DNA from: Planotetraspora kaengkrachanensis
GTDB taxonomy: Bacteria > Actinomycetota > Actinomycetes > Streptosporangiales > Streptosporangiaceae
NCBI RefSeq assembly: GCF_016862895.1
Contig: NZ_BONV01000014.1
Span: forward strand, 178,076-242,075
DNA length: 64,000 bases
Reading direction: 5' to 3'
The position numbers and the translations under genes were made by a program. A model generated the notes under the pieces. It was not told the DNA's origin. It searched no databases and saw only the letters and a list, made by a program, of their open reading frames with translations. Shown here piece by piece: positions 57,167 to 64,000 of the stretch; position 1 is the first letter of the stretch; each line of letters begins with the position of its first letter.

Positions 57167-58831
57167 GTGAACCCAGCCACCGCGCTCGCCACCGTGCTGG
57201 CAGACGAACTCGTCCGCTGCGGGGTGACCGACGTCGTCCTCGCGCCGGGATCACGCTCGGCGCCGCTCGCGCTGGCCGTCCACGCGGAGTCCCGTCTCCG
57301 GCTGCACGTGCGCATCGACGAGAGGTCGGCGTCGTTCCTCGCGCTCGGGCTGGCGAAGCGGTCGGAGCGGCCGGTGGCGGTGATCTGCACGTCGGGCACG
57401 GCGGCGGCGAACTTCCACCCGGCCGTCATCGAGGCCTCCGAGTCGGGCGTGCCGCTGCTCGTGCTGACCGCCGACCGGCCGGCCGAGTTGCGGGGCACCG
57501 GGGCCAACCAGACCATCGACCAGGTCAAGCTGTACGGCTCGGCCGTGCGCTGGTACGCCGAGATCGGCGTGCCCGAGGACCGGCCCGGGCAGGTGGCCTA
57601 CTGGCGGTCGCTCGCCGGGCGGGCCTACCAGCGGGCGCTTGGACCGACGGACCCGGGCCCGGTCCACCTGAACGTGGCGTTCAGGGAGCCGCTGATCCCG
57701 GACGGCGACACCACCTGGTGCGAGTCGCTCGACGGCGACGCCGGAGGGGCGTGGATCAGGGCCAGGGTCGCGCCGCCCGCGTCCGCGCTGCACATCCCGC
57801 CGACCCGCAGGGGCGTGCTCGTCGTGGGCGACGGCGCACCCGGGGTCCGGCGCTACGTCGCCGCGGCGGGCATGGCCGGCTGGCCGGTCCTGTCCGAGCC
57901 CAACGGCGGCGGCCGGTACGGCGACCACGCCGTCTCCGCCTATCACTTCCTGCTGTCCGACCCGGAGTTCGCGCGGGCCCACCGTCCCGACGTGGTGGTG
58001 ACCCTCGGGCGTCCCGGCCTGTCCAGGCCGCTGATGTCGTGGTTGCGCCGCGCAGACGAGCACATCGTCGTCGCGAGCGACCTCACGCGCTGGCCCGACC
58101 CGACGAGGTCGGCCACGCAGGTGGCCCAGGCCGTGGAGATCCCCATCGCGGCGGGCGACGACTCGTGGCTGAGGTCCTGGCGGGAGGCCGACCACGTGGC
58201 GAGGGACGCGATCGACGGCGTGCTCGCCTCCGCGGGGCTGACGGAGCCGCGCCTGGCCCGCGACCTCGCCGGACTGCTCCCCAACGGCTCGCTGCTGTTC
58301 TGCGGGTCGTCGACGCCGATCAGGGAGCTCGACCAGACCATGCGGCCCCGCCGGGGGCTGCGCCTGATGGCCAACCGCGGGGCGTCGGGGATCGACGGGC
58401 TCGTCTCCACGGCGATGGGCGCCGCCCTCGCCCACAACGGGCCCACGTATGCGCTGATCGGCGACCTGACGCTGCTGCACGACCAGAACGGGCTGGTGCT
58501 CGGCCCTCGTGAGCCGCGGCCCGACCTGTGCCTGGTGGTCGTGAACAACGACGGCGGAGGGATCTTCTCGCTGCTGCCTCAGGCGGCTCTCGAGGGGCCG
58601 TTCGAGCGGGTCTTCGGCACTCCGCACGGCGTGGACCTCGGCTACGTCGCGGCGGCGAGCGGCGTGCCCCACACGCTGGTGGAGGACATCGACGACCTGC
58701 CGAGGGCGATCAAGGGAGACGGCCTGCGGATGGTCGAGGTCCGCACGGACCGCGCGGAGAACGCGGCCGTCCACATCGCGATGCGCGACGCCGTACGGGA
58801 GGCGATGCGGGCCCGGGGCGAAACGGCCTAG
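57167..58831 (+). CDS. menD: SEPHCHC synthase (MenD)
   Basis: Thiamine-diphosphate enzyme of 554 residues joining 2-oxoglutarate and isochorismate, the first committed step to menaquinone. LAPGSRSAPLALAV near 26 and the Glu in RIDERSASFLALGLA near 50-64 (catalytic Glu region) are present, as are RGTGANQTIDQVKLYGSAVRW and the ThDP/Mg motif GDLTLLHDQNGL ... VVVNNDGGGIFSLLPQ near 430-465. Full length. It starts GTG 68 nt after menB, so they may be one operon. Confidence 0.95.
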   Translation: MNPATALATVLADELVRCGVTDVVLAPGSRSAPLALAVHAESRLRLHVRIDERSASFLALGLAKRSERPVAVICTSGTAAANFHPAVIEASESGVPLLVLTADRPAELRGTGANQTIDQVKLYGSAVRWYAEIGVPEDRPGQVAYWRSLAGRAYQRALGPTDPGPVHLNVAFREPLIPDGDTTWCESLDGDAGGAWIRARVAPPASALHIPPTRRGVLVVGDGAPGVRRYVAAAGMAGWPVLSEPNGGGRYGDHAVSAYHFLLSDPEFARAHRPDVVVTLGRPGLSRPLMSWLRRADEHIVVASDLTRWPDPTRSATQVAQAVEIPIAAGDDSWLRSWREADHVARDAIDGVLASAGLTEPRLARDLAGLLPNGSLLFCGSSTPIRELDQTMRPRRGLRLMANRGASGIDGLVSTAMGAALAHNGPTYALIGDLTLLHDQNGLVLGPREPRPDLCLVVVNNDGGGIFSLLPQAALEGPFERVFGTPHGVDLGYVAAASGVPHTLVEDIDDLPRAIKGDGLRMVEVRTDRAENAAVHIAMRDAVREAMRARGETA

Positions 58832-58959
58832 GAAACGGGCACAGAAACGGGCCTGGGACTCGTCCTCGTGGCCGAATCCGCGTTGATACTCGAGATGGAT
58901 GCGCCGACTTGGGCGCTTCGGCATGATGTACCTGGTTCGCCCGGACAGAGTGGAGTGAC

Positions 58960-59607
58960 ATGCACGTCGTCGACGAGTGGTTGCAGACCATTCCCTCGGT
59001 CTGGGTCTACGTCCTCGTGAGCCTGGTGGTCGGCCTCGAGAGCCTCGGGATCCCCCTGCCCGGGGAGATCGTGCTGGTGAGCTCCGCGCTGCTGGCGGCC
59101 CAGGGTGTCGTCCATCCGCTCGTCGTCGGGATCTGCGCGAGCGCGGGGGCGATCGTGGGGGACTCGATCGGCTACTTCATCGGCCGCAAGGGCGGGCAGC
59201 CGCTGTTCGACCGGCTCGGCCGGCGGTTCCCCAAACACTTCGGGCCGGCGCACATCGCCAAGGCGGAGCAGGTCTTCCACCGGTGGGGCATGTGGGCGGT
59301 GTTCTTCGGCAGGTTCGTCGCCTTGCTGCGCATCCTCGCCGGCCCCCTCGCCGGGGCGCTGCGCATGCCGTACTGGCGTTTCGTCATCGCGAACGTGCTG
59401 GGCGGCGTCCTGTGGGCGGGCGGCACCACGGCGGGCGTCTACTACCTGGGCGTGGTCGCCGACAAGTGGATGAAGAACTTCTCCTGGGCCGGCCTGGGCG
59501 TGGCGGTGATCTTCGGCATCGCGACCACGATGTGGATCAAGCGCAAGGCGGCCAAGTCGGTCGCCGCCGAGGAGGAGGCCGCCGCGGCCGAGGCCGTCGG
59601 GGCCTGA
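58960..59607 (+). CDS. DedA-family membrane protein
   Basis: 215 residues, five or six membrane helices. DedA/VTT signature LESLGIPLPGEIVLVSSALLA near 28, GAIVGDSIGYFIGRKGG near 65, FFGRFVALLRILAGPLAGALRMPYWRF near 108. These flip phospholipids such as undecaprenyl phosphate or phosphatidylethanolamine. A C-terminal Ala/Glu-rich tail is cytoplasmic. The ATG follows GGAG 6 nt upstream. It is convergent with the GntR gene (12-bp gap, no hairpin seen). Confidence 0.92.
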   Translation: MHVVDEWLQTIPSVWVYVLVSLVVGLESLGIPLPGEIVLVSSALLAAQGVVHPLVVGICASAGAIVGDSIGYFIGRKGGQPLFDRLGRRFPKHFGPAHIAKAEQVFHRWGMWAVFFGRFVALLRILAGPLAGALRMPYWRFVIANVLGGVLWAGGTTAGVYYLGVVADKWMKNFSWAGLGVAVIFGIATTMWIKRKAAKSVAAEEEAAAAEAVGA

Positions 59608-59619
59608 TCTCGTGCCGGG

Positions 59620-60357
59620 TCACCGCTCGATCAGCGTCACCTCCAGCGAGTAGTGCGAAGCGCGGTAGACGTGTGATCCGTGCTCGACGGCCCTGCCCTG
59701 GTCGTCGTACGTCGTGCGGGCCATCGTGATCAAGGGGGCGCCGCGGCGCTCGCCGAGCAGGCGGGCCTCGGCGGGGCTCGCTGACTTGGCGCCGATCCGC
59801 TGGTTGGCGACCCTCAGCCGGACCCCGGCCGCCCGCAGCACCTCGTAGAGGCCCCGCTCCTCCAGCGCCTCAGCGGTGAGGGAGGCGGGCCCGGGCGGCA
59901 GCCAGTTGTGCAGCAGGGCGAGGGGCTCTCCCGAGGCGTAGCGGACGCGCTCGATCCTGAGCACCTGGGTTCCGGTGGGGAGGCCGAGCACCTCGGCGAT
60001 CTCCTCGTCGGAGGCGACGGTCTCGATGGCGAGGACGGTGGTCGCCGGCTCCTGGCCGGCTCTGCGGAGGTCGTCGTAGAGGCTCGTCAGCTCGACCGAC
60101 CGCTTCACCTGGCCGTGCACGACCTGGGTGCCGACGCCTCGCTTGCGGACGAGCAGGCCCTTGTCGACGAGGTACTGGATGGCCTGGCGGACCGTCGGCC
60201 GCGACAGGCCCAGGCGGTCGGCGAGCAGGATCTCGTTGTCGAGCCGGGAACCGGGCGGGAGGTCGCCGCGCCTGATGGCTTCGGAGATCTGCTCGGCGAC
60301 CTGGAAGTAGAGGGGCACCGGGCTCGACCGGTCGAGGTCGATCTGGAGCTCGCTCAT
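59620..60357 (-). CDS. GntR/HutC-family regulator with UTRA domain
   Basis: 245 residues. The winged-HTH spans about 10-75 (PVPLYFQVAEQISEAIRRGDLPPGSRLDNEILLADRLGLSRPTVRQAIQYLVDKGLL). The UTRA effector domain spans about 95-240 (TSLYDDLRRAGQEPATTVLA; LRIERVRYASGEPLALLHNWLP; TMARTTYDDQGRAVEHGSHVYRASHYS). It probably senses a sugar phosphate or similar small ligand. The ATG follows GAGGAGGAG, a very strong ribosome binding site. It is divergent from the cupin gene. Confidence 0.9.
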   Translation of the reverse strand: MSELQIDLDRSSPVPLYFQVAEQISEAIRRGDLPPGSRLDNEILLADRLGLSRPTVRQAIQYLVDKGLLVRKRGVGTQVVHGQVKRSVELTSLYDDLRRAGQEPATTVLAIETVASDEEIAEVLGLPTGTQVLRIERVRYASGEPLALLHNWLPPGPASLTAEALEERGLYEVLRAAGVRLRVANQRIGAKSASPAEARLLGERRGAPLITMARTTYDDQGRAVEHGSHVYRASHYSLEVTLIER

Positions 60358-60490
60358 GTTCTCCTCCTCAGCCGGATCGATCTTATCGGCGTGGAATGTC
60401 CGGACAAAGAACACGGGCGAGAAAGTAATGCGATACCTGGCGGCCAACTACGCGCGCCTCACCCTGTGAATCTACTTTGTAAAGGAGCCG

Positions 60491-60508
60491 GGGTGGTGCG
60501 CGCCACCC
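60491..60508. repeat. GGGTGG/CCACCC palindrome in the GntR-cupin gap
   Basis: GGGTGG (60491-60496), TGCGCG, CCACCC (60503-60508), with one more G/C pair outside. It is in the 262-bp divergent gap, between the GntR start and the cupin start. Position suits an operator of the GntR protein, but known GntR-UTRA sites are usually GT-N(1)-TA(T)AC-like, so this is weak. Confidence 0.3.
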
Positions 60509-60619
60509 TCCCGCCGGAGACAACCGGTCCCCTGGCGAACGGCGGCCCGGCACGCGCGTGGCTTCATGATTGACGGACTGGGGACGACTCCAGGGACACG
60601 GAGAAGGAGGAGGATCTCG

Positions 60620-61102
60620 ATGGCGGACGGCCCGACCCTGCCGGAAGACCCGTTCCACCGGCGACTGCACCACATCGCGCCCGCGGCGCTCACGCCGGAG
60701 ACGGCGCAGACACCGGGCATGCGCCGCCTCGCCGCCATCAGCGGAGCCGGCGTGCACTCCTCGGGACTGTGGATGGGCCAGACCCACGTGGCGCCGGCGA
60801 CCGTCTCCGCCGACCACCACCACGGTGCGTCCGAGACCGCGATCTACGTCGTGAGCGGCACCCCCTCGTTCGTCTTCCTCGACATGGAGGGCGAGGAGCC
60901 ACGTGAGACCCGGATCGACGCGCGGCCGGGCGACTTCGTCTTCGTCCCGCCGTTCGTCCCGCACCGTGAGGAGAACCCCGACCCGGACCACGAGGCGATC
61001 GTCGTCATCGCGCGGAGCACGCAGGAGGCCATCGTGGTGAATCTGCCCGGTCTGCGGTGGGAGGGGCCCGCGGCCCGGGGACGTGACGGGCGCGCGGGCT
61101 GA
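60620..61102 (+). CDS. Cupin-domain protein
   Basis: 160 residues, single RmlC-like cupin barrel. Cupin motif 1: SADHHHGASETAIYVVSGTPSFVF (His-His-His then Glu); motif 2: DARPGDFVFVPPFVPHREENPD with the fourth metal ligand His. Metal is therefore likely. No specific reaction. The ATG at 60620 follows GGAGGAGG. YigZ follows after 26 nt on the same strand, but it has its own leaderless -10 box. Confidence 0.85.
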   Translation: MADGPTLPEDPFHRRLHHIAPAALTPETAQTPGMRRLAAISGAGVHSSGLWMGQTHVAPATVSADHHHGASETAIYVVSGTPSFVFLDMEGEEPRETRIDARPGDFVFVPPFVPHREENPDPDHEAIVVIARSTQEAIVVNLPGLRWEGPAARGRDGRAG

Positions 61103-61128
61103 GTTCATGGGGTGTGTAGCCTGACGCG

Positions 61129-61749
61129 GTGGCCGCGCCGTACCTGACGATCAAGAACATCACCGAGCACGAGATCGAGGTGCGCCGCTCGCGCTTCATC
61201 TGCGCGCTCGCCCCCACGGACACGGAGGAGGCGGCCCGCGCGTTCATCGCCGGGATCCGCCGCCGGCACGCCGACGCCACGCACAACTGCACGGCCTACG
61301 TCATCGGCGACCGGATCCGGAAGGCGGACGACGACGGAGAGCCGGGGGGAACGGCGGGCACGCCCATGCTGGAGATGCTCGCTCGCCGGGGCTTCGCCGA
61401 CGTCGTCGCCGTGGTCACCCGTCACTTCGGGGGCGTGCTGCTGGGCGCGGGCGGTCTCGCCCGGGCTTACGGCGGCGCGGTGGGAGAGACGCTCGACCGT
61501 GCGGAGAGCGTGACGATGGTCCCGGCGACCGTGGCGACGGTGACGATCGGCCACGCCCACGCCGGCCGTCTGGACAACGATCTGCGGGCCTCGCCGTACG
61601 CGTTGCGGGGCGTGGCCTACGGGGCCGGCGTCACCTTCGAGGTCGCCGTTCCTCAAGACGGGCTGCCGGCCTTCGGGGAGTGGCTGGCGACGGCAACCGC
61701 GGGGCGCGCGGCGGTGGAGTTCGGCGGCCTCGTCTACCAGGCCCGCTGA
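61129..61749 (+). CDS. YigZ/IMPACT-family protein
   Basis: 206 residues. The N-terminal UPF0029/IMPACT domain is clear: EIEVRRSRFICALAP, NCTAYVIGD, RKADDDGEPGGTAGTPMLEMLARRGFADVVAVVTRHFGGVLLGAGGLARAYGGAV. A C-terminal DUF1949-like domain follows. Family function is unclear, possibly ribosome-linked in eukaryotes. The GTG start is leaderless: TAGCCT 6 nt upstream. It is convergent with menF. Confidence 0.9.
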   Translation: MAAPYLTIKNITEHEIEVRRSRFICALAPTDTEEAARAFIAGIRRRHADATHNCTAYVIGDRIRKADDDGEPGGTAGTPMLEMLARRGFADVVAVVTRHFGGVLLGAGGLARAYGGAVGETLDRAESVTMVPATVATVTIGHAHAGRLDNDLRASPYALRGVAYGAGVTFEVAVPQDGLPAFGEWLATATAGRAAVEFGGLVYQAR

Positions 61750-61760
61750 GGAAGGCGCGC

Positions 61761-61783
61761 CCCCGCGGCCCGGCGGCGCGGGG
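61761..61783. terminator. Hairpin between yigZ and menF
   Basis: CCCCGCG (61761-61767) and CGCGGGG (61777-61783) form a 7-bp stem with a 9-nt loop in the 35-bp gap between two converging genes. No T-tract. A modest terminator candidate. Confidence 0.45.
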
Positions 61784-61784
61784 C

Positions 61785-63008
61785 TCAGCCCTCCAGCGCA
61801 TACTGCATGGCGCGGAACTTCGCCTGTGCCTCGGCGAGCTCCGCGACCGGGTCGGACCCGGCCATGATGCCGCAGCCGGCGAACAGGCGGGCGCGGGCGC
61901 CGGAGATCTGGGCGCAGCGCAGGGCGATGCCCCACTCGCCGTCGCCGCGTGAGTCGATCCATCCCACGGGCCCCGCGTAGCGGCCGCGGTCCATGCCCTC
62001 CAGTTCGCCGATCACGCTGAGGGCCATCTCGGTGGGCGTGCCTCCCACGGCGGCCGTGGGGTGCATGGCGGCCACCACGTCGAGCACCGAGGCGCCGTCG
62101 GACAGGCGGCCGGTCACCCGGCTGGCGAGATGCTGCACGTTGGGGAGCACGAGGAGTTCCGGCTCGGCCGGTACTTCGAGGGCGGCGCACAGGGGGGCCA
62201 GCGCCTCCTTGACGGACACGACGGCGCAGACGTGCTCGTGGCGGTCCTTCTCCGAGGCCATGAGCGCGGCGCCGCGGGCGGCGTCGTCGGCGGGGGACGA
62301 GCCGCGCGCGATGGTGCCCGCGAGGACCAGGGACTCGATCGACTGGCCCCGGTGACGGACGAGGAGTTCGGGGGTGGCGCCGACGAGCCCGTCGACGGAG
62401 AAGGTGTAGCACTCGGGGTACCGCTGGGCGAGCCGTGAAAGCAGCACGCGAGTGTCGATCTCCCCGTCGGCCGTGGCGAGGAGGTCGCGGGCCAGCACGA
62501 CCTTGTCCAGAGACCCGGCCCTGATCCTCCGCACGGCTCTGGCGACCCGCTCCTGCCACTCGGGGGCGCTCAGCGAGCCGTCGCCGTACGTGATCCCCCG
62601 AGGGGCGGTTAACGGCGCGACGGCGTCGCCGGCGGCGTCGCCGACGGTGGTGAGCCAGGCGCGGCCGCCGGAGCGGGCGAGGATCACCTGGGGCACCACC
62701 AGGGTCGACCCCTCCGCGCCGGCGTCGAACGTGAACGACCCGAACGCCACGGGGCCGGATCCCGGCATCCCCACCTCGTCGTCGATCCACGCGTCGTCGA
62801 ACAGCGACGACAACCACTCACGCGCCCACTCGAAGCGGCCAGGGCCGGGCGGGACCGTGGTGCGGGCGGCCTGGCCCCATCCGACGAGACCCTCGCCGTG
62901 CCTGACCCAGGCGTACGGCCCCGCGCCGGGAAGGCGCGAGAGCAGATCGTCCGGATCGCGTACGGCGACCGTGCGAACCGTGAGGGGGCGGATCAGCGCG
63001 ACACTCAT
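61785..63008 (-). CDS. menF: Isochorismate synthase (MenF-type)
   Basis: Chorismate-binding enzyme of 407 residues that converts chorismate to isochorismate, the entry to menaquinone synthesis. Motifs: SLDKVVLARDL near 185, GATPELLVRHRGQSIESLVLAGTIARG near 220, SEKDRHEHVCAVVS near 265, HPTAAVGGTPTEMAL near 330 and FAGCGIMAGSDPVAELAEAQAKFR near the end. EntC/DhbC (siderophore) enzymes look alike, but the men genes nearby favour MenF. TAAAGT lies 7 nt before the ATG: leaderless. Confidence 0.9.
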   Translation of the reverse strand: MSVALIRPLTVRTVAVRDPDDLLSRLPGAGPYAWVRHGEGLVGWGQAARTTVPPGPGRFEWAREWLSSLFDDAWIDDEVGMPGSGPVAFGSFTFDAGAEGSTLVVPQVILARSGGRAWLTTVGDAAGDAVAPLTAPRGITYGDGSLSAPEWQERVARAVRRIRAGSLDKVVLARDLLATADGEIDTRVLLSRLAQRYPECYTFSVDGLVGATPELLVRHRGQSIESLVLAGTIARGSSPADDAARGAALMASEKDRHEHVCAVVSVKEALAPLCAALEVPAEPELLVLPNVQHLASRVTGRLSDGASVLDVVAAMHPTAAVGGTPTEMALSVIGELEGMDRGRYAGPVGWIDSRGDGEWGIALRCAQISGARARLFAGCGIMAGSDPVAELAEAQAKFRAMQYALEG

Positions 63009-63174
63009 TTGCCTCACTTTACGCAGGAACTGAACACGTTCGACACCGACCCCCGGACGCCGGGACGGCCGTGTCAAGCACCGATAGGAAGTTGGTCATG
63101 GAAGCCTGAGCTCCCCTTGTGGTCACTGACCGATCCTCCGCGCGATCTCTAGGTTTGGTCTCCCGGAGGTGTTC

Positions 63175-63999
63175 ATGATCAAGAAGCTCGCAGCCGTCGT
63201 CGTCGCGTCGGTCCTCGTGGGAACCGGCACAGCCCACGCGCGGACCTCGCGGCAGGCGATGCCCAGGGTAATGGCCGCGCTGGGGGACTCTATTAGTTCT
63301 GGATTCAATGCTTGTGGCTGGTATGTGTCGTGTACGTCACGTTCGTGGGCGGCGGGTGACTATTCGGGCGTCGACAGCCACTATCTGCGGTTGCTGGCGG
63401 TGAGCCCGGCCCTCAGGGGGCACAACCTGAACTTCGCCGTCCCCGGCGCGACGAGCGCGGAGCTCGCGGCGCAGGCCCGCCAGGCGGCCGCGGCCGGCGC
63501 CGAGTATGTCACGATCCTGATCGGGGCACAGGACGCCTGCCAGGATTCGGAGGCGGCCATGACGCCGGTCGCCACCTACCGGCAGCGGATCGACGCGGCG
63601 CTCGCGGTGCTGCGGCCGACGGGCGCGCACGTGTTCGTCGCCAGCGTCCCCGATCTGAAGCGGCTGTGGTCGGTCGGCAGGACCAGCAAGTGGGCCCGCG
63701 CGTTCTGGGCGATCGGCAGGATCTGCCCCTCGATGCTGGCGAACGCGGGATCGGCCGACCGCCGGGACGAGGCGCGCCGCGACCGGGTGCGTGCCCGTGT
63801 GATGGCCTACAACGAGCAGCTCAGGCAGGCGTGCGCCCTGTACGGCACGGCCTGCAGGTACGACGGCGGCGCGGTCTTCTCCTACCCCTTCACGCTGAAC
63901 CACCTGAGCGCCTGGGACTACTTCCACCCCAACGCCGACGGGCAGCGGGCTCTCGCCGGGATCACCTACAACGCCGGACTCGTCCCCGCGGCCGCCTAG
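63175..63999 (+). CDS. Secreted SGNH-hydrolase (GDSL lipase/esterase)
   Basis: 274 residues with a Sec signal peptide (MIKKLAAVVVASVLVGTGTAHA). Block I GDSISSGF carries the nucleophile Ser near residue 38; the Gly of block II (VPGATSAELAAQ), Asn/Gln position GAQDAC, and block V DYFHPNADGQ (catalytic Asp and His) follow. Six or more Cys fit an extracellular, disulfide-bonded lipase like the Streptomyces SGNH enzymes. The ATG at 63175 follows GGAGG at 5 nt. Codons around the catalytic Ser (63289-63350) are AT-rich compared with the rest. Complete; it stops one base before the window end. Confidence 0.9.
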   Translation: MIKKLAAVVVASVLVGTGTAHARTSRQAMPRVMAALGDSISSGFNACGWYVSCTSRSWAAGDYSGVDSHYLRLLAVSPALRGHNLNFAVPGATSAELAAQARQAAAAGAEYVTILIGAQDACQDSEAAMTPVATYRQRIDAALAVLRPTGAHVFVASVPDLKRLWSVGRTSKWARAFWAIGRICPSMLANAGSADRRDEARRDRVRARVMAYNEQLRQACALYGTACRYDGGAVFSYPFTLNHLSAWDYFHPNADGQRALAGITYNAGLVPAAA

Positions 64000-64000
64000 G

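Noticed and set aside
55034..63008. A single men operon
   Set aside because: menE and menF are on the minus strand, menB and menD on the plus strand, and DedA, GntR, cupin and YigZ genes stand between menD and menF.

Overview
The window is about 71% G+C chromosomal DNA of a high-GC actinomycete, most likely the Streptosporangiales (Nonomuraea / Microbispora / Streptosporangium group; my inference from protein style and gene order, not a search). Signs are near-universal G/C at third codon positions, many GTG starts, menaquinone genes, a primary-type sigma factor with an Ala/Lys-rich linker, a tandem glycine riboswitch before gcvP, the FHA - MerR - DUF151 nuclease - MerR - gcvP order shared with mycobacteria and Streptomyces, and many start codons with a TANNNT -10 box only 6-8 nt upstream (leaderless transcripts). 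No phage, plasmid, IS element, CRISPR array, tRNA or rRNA was found. It reads as core chromosome.

Layout. 0-20 kb: tex (reverse), an APC permease, a secreted three-domain GH18 chitinase with promoter and operator-like palindrome, a Ppx/GppA phosphatase, several small proteins including a 45-residue coiled-coil gene, a YfcE-like phosphoesterase, a Tat-exported PHP hydrolase fused to a BNR region, a WS/DGAT acyltransferase, a Ser/Thr kinase, type II NADH dehydrogenase and an ABC-2 exporter. 20-27 kb: a monocarboxylate symporter with its DUF3311 partner, then the oddest stretch (22034-22577): six 53-bp units in direct order facing three units in inverse order, flanked by an 18-bp triplicate; then a CocE-type hydrolase and the trpEG fusion with a complete attenuator and a 12-residue Trp-Trp leader peptide. 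27-37 kb: amidohydrolase, ABC-2 system, thyX-like gene, a MoaD/ThiS-like + BNR pair, flavohaemoprotein, a class I amidotransferase-like protein whose nucleophile Cys is Ser, and acyl-CoA genes. 37-50 kb: two-component system, CDP-alcohol phosphatidyltransferase, a mannose-1-P guanylyltransferase fused to a degenerate phosphomannomutase domain, a large intergenic inverted repeat, the FHA/FtsR/DUF151/MerR block, and glycine riboswitch + gcvP. 50-64 kb: small hydrolases and regulators, a primary-type sigma factor, menE / menB-menD, DedA, a GntR-UTRA regulator, cupin, YigZ, menF and a secreted SGNH hydrolase.

How it fits together. menF, menD, menE and menB supply four steps of menaquinone synthesis (menC, menA and menH are not here), which would feed the electron transport served by the type II NADH dehydrogenase. 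trpEG uses chorismate, the same branch point as menF. gcvP is under glycine control by riboswitch; trpEG is under tryptophan control by attenuation. Starts were moved inward from the longest frame wherever a ribosome binding site, a leaderless -10 box or a signal peptide decided the matter. The strongest candidate for an undescribed element is the 53-bp convergent array; next are the palindromic element at 43.05-43.39 kb and several enzymes with altered active sites.
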